A stretch of 64,000 nt of DNA from contig NZ_FWXR01000002.1 of the NCBI RefSeq assembly GCF_900176465.1, positions 248,001-312,000 on the forward strand. The letters run 5' to 3'. Made by a program: the position numbers and the translations under genes. The notes under the pieces were generated by a model. It saw only the letters and a list, made by a program, of their open reading frames with translations. It made no database searches and was not told the DNA's origin. This document shows positions 62,738 to 64,000 of this stretch, one piece after another (positions within the stretch are counted from its first letter, which is position 1; each line of letters opens with the position of its first letter). This DNA comes from Fulvimarina manganoxydans (lineage in GTDB: Bacteria > Pseudomonadota > Alphaproteobacteria > Rhizobiales > Rhizobiaceae).

Positions 62738-64000
62738 TCAATCCACCTTGCGAACCGCGCCCTTGGCGGCGCTTGTCGTCAGGGCGGCATAGGCCTTGAG
62801 GGCGGCGGTCACCTTGCGCTTGCGAGGCTCGGCCGGCTTCCAGCCCTTTTCGTCCTGCTCTTCGCGGCGCTTGGCGATCTCGGCGTCGTCGACGGCGAGA
62901 TGGATCGAGCGGTTCGGGATGTCGATCTCGATCCGGTCGCCTTCCTGAACGAGACCGATCGTGCCGCCTTCCGCCGCTTCCGGTGATACATGGCCGATGG
63001 AGAGGCCCGAAGAGCCGCCCGAGAACCGCCCGTCGGTGACGAGGGCACAGGCCTTGCCGAGGCCCTTCGACTTCAGATAGCTCGTCGGATAGAGCATTTC
63101 CTGCATGCCGGGTCCGCCGCGCGGGCCCTCATAGCGGATCAGCACGATGTCGCCGGGCTTCACCTCGTTGGAGAGGATGCTTTTGACCGCCGCGTCCTGG
63201 CTTTCGAAGATCCGGGCGGGCCCTGAGAATTTGAGGATCGAGTCATCGACGCCAGCCGTCTTCACGATGCAGCCATCCTCGGCGAGATTGCCGTAAAGCA
63301 CCGCAAGGCCGCCATCCTTCGAAAAGGCGTGATCGGCGCTGCGGATCGCGCCTTTTTCGCGGTCGAGGTCGAGATCGTCCCAGCGACGCTCCTGGCTGAA
63401 GGCGACTTGCGTCGGCACGCCGCCGGGCGCGGCGCGATAGAAGTCGTGCACCGAACGGCTTGAGGTCTGCGTCACGTCCCACTGGCCCAGCGCAGCCTCC
63501 ATGCTTTCGGCATGGACGCAGCCGCAGGAGGCATCGATGAGACCGGCGCGATTGAGCTCGCCGAGGATCGCCATGATGCCGCCGGCGCGATGAACGTCTT
63601 CCATGTGAACATTGGCGACGGCCGGCGCGACCTTGCAGAGCACTGGCACCCGGCGCGACAGGCGATCGATGTCGGCCATGGTGAAATCGACCTCGCCCTC
63701 CTGGGCGGCGGCGAGGAGATGGAGCACCGTATTGGTCGAGCCGCCCATGGCGATGTCGAGCGTCATCGCGTTTTCGAAAGCCTTGAAGCTCGCAATGGCG
63801 CGCGGCAGCACGCTCTCGTCATCCTGCTCGTAATAGCGGCGGGCGAGATCGACCACGAGATGGCCGGCTTCGACGAAGAGGCGGCGGCGATCGGCGTGGG
63901 TTGCGAGCGTCGAGCCGTTGCCCGGCAAGGAGAGGCCGAGGGCTTCGGTCAGGCAGTTCATGGAGTTGGCCGTGAACATGCCGGAGCAGGAGCCGCAGGT
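62738..64000 (-). CDS. ilvD: Dihydroxy-acid dehydratase, C-terminal two thirds
   Basis: About 420 residues of an iron-sulfur enzyme converting dihydroxy-isovalerate/methylvalerate into keto acids for valine and isoleucine synthesis; the N-terminal part lies beyond the right edge. The window opens in the cluster-binding CSCSGMF-like region ([15 protein letters not shown]). Further motifs are [40 protein letters not shown] and [26 protein letters not shown]. The C-terminal tail of about 45 residues ([13 protein letters not shown] onward) fits the long 610-residue type. Confidence 0.96.
   Translation of the reverse strand, partial: TCGSCSGMFTANSMNCLTEALGLSLPGNGSTLATHADRRRLFVEAGHLVVDLARRYYEQDDESVLPRAIASFKAFENAMTLDIAMGGSTNTVLHLLAAAQEGEVDFTMADIDRLSRRVPVLCKVAPAVANVHMEDVHRAGGIMAILGELNRAGLIDASCGCVHAESMEAALGQWDVTQTSSRSVHDFYRAAPGGVPTQVAFSQERRWDDLDLDREKGAIRSADHAFSKDGGLAVLYGNLAEDGCIVKTAGVDDSILKFSGPARIFESQDAAVKSILSNEVKPGDIVLIRYEGPRGGPGMQEMLYPTSYLKSKGLGKACALVTDGRFSGGSSGLSIGHVSPEAAEGGTIGLVQEGDRIEIDIPNRSIHLAVDDAEIAKRREEQDEKGWKPAEPRKRKVTAALKAYAALTTSAAKGAVRKVD

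Overview
The window looks like chromosomal DNA of a high-GC alphaproteobacterium, most likely Hyphomicrobiales (rhizobia-related, possibly Aurantimonadaceae; this is inference). Supporting signs are a complete Cpa/Tad pilus locus preceded by CtrA-like boxes, a DUF1476 (ATPase zeta-inhibitor type) protein, a SlyX gene, rhizobial-style palindromic intergenic repeats and strong GC bias at third codon positions. No rRNA, tRNA, CRISPR array or prophage was seen. The only mobile element is one IS5-family insertion sequence.

Layout. 1-4061 (minus): a sugar-catabolism operon (LacI regulator, TIM-barrel isomerase, Gfo/Idh oxidoreductase, CUT2-type ABC ATPase cut by the window edge) with two near-identical LacI-type operators. 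4277-13516: a Crp/Fnr regulator, a diguanylate cyclase, an M20 amidohydrolase, a D,D-carboxypeptidase, a CobW GTPase, TusA-like and DUF924 proteins, and a GNAT-type acyltransferase. 13852-29741: mostly single housekeeping or envelope genes: PRC-barrel protein, delta-class carbonic anhydrase, YitT protein, ligase-associated exonuclease, galE, SGNH hydrolase with pgk, a CPA1 K+/H+ antiporter, pcaB-like lyase, a repeat-containing secreted protein, ilvH and a DUF1476 paralogue. 30074-33523: bifunctional PutA. 33606-34453: the IS element.

35085-46734 is a nucleoside uptake and salvage region. One arm runs rightward: ABC ATPase, two permeases, cytidine deaminase, purine nucleoside phosphorylase, deoC, deoA. 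It is interrupted after the ATPase gene by an AT-richer GIY-YIG/DUF4357 gene. The other arm runs leftward: deoB, add, upp. A retropepsin-like protease gene lies between the arms. Together the genes import nucleosides, deaminate and phosphorolyse them, and channel (deoxy)ribose-1-phosphate to central metabolism through DeoB and DeoC. No BMP-type substrate-binding protein gene is present in the window.

46859-59665 is the Flp/Tad pilus locus: a divergent CpaC-N-domain protein, Flp pilin, prepilin peptidase, CpaB-CpaF, TadB, TadC and, beyond a wedged DMT transporter/LysR pair, TadD. 59814-64000 holds an M17 aminopeptidase, an NlpC/P60 hydrolase, a repeat-rich gap and the 3' part of ilvD.

The most novel-looking signals are (i) a family of roughly 75-105-nt multi-hairpin repeats, four copies, all between the 3' ends of convergent genes and showing compensatory base changes; (ii) the paired 20-bp LacI operators; (iii) the GIY-YIG gene inserted in an ABC operon and start-stop coupled to the next permease gene; (iv) a phosphopentomutase gene without a standard start codon at the homologous position; (v) a secreted protein with three 27-residue degenerate repeats.
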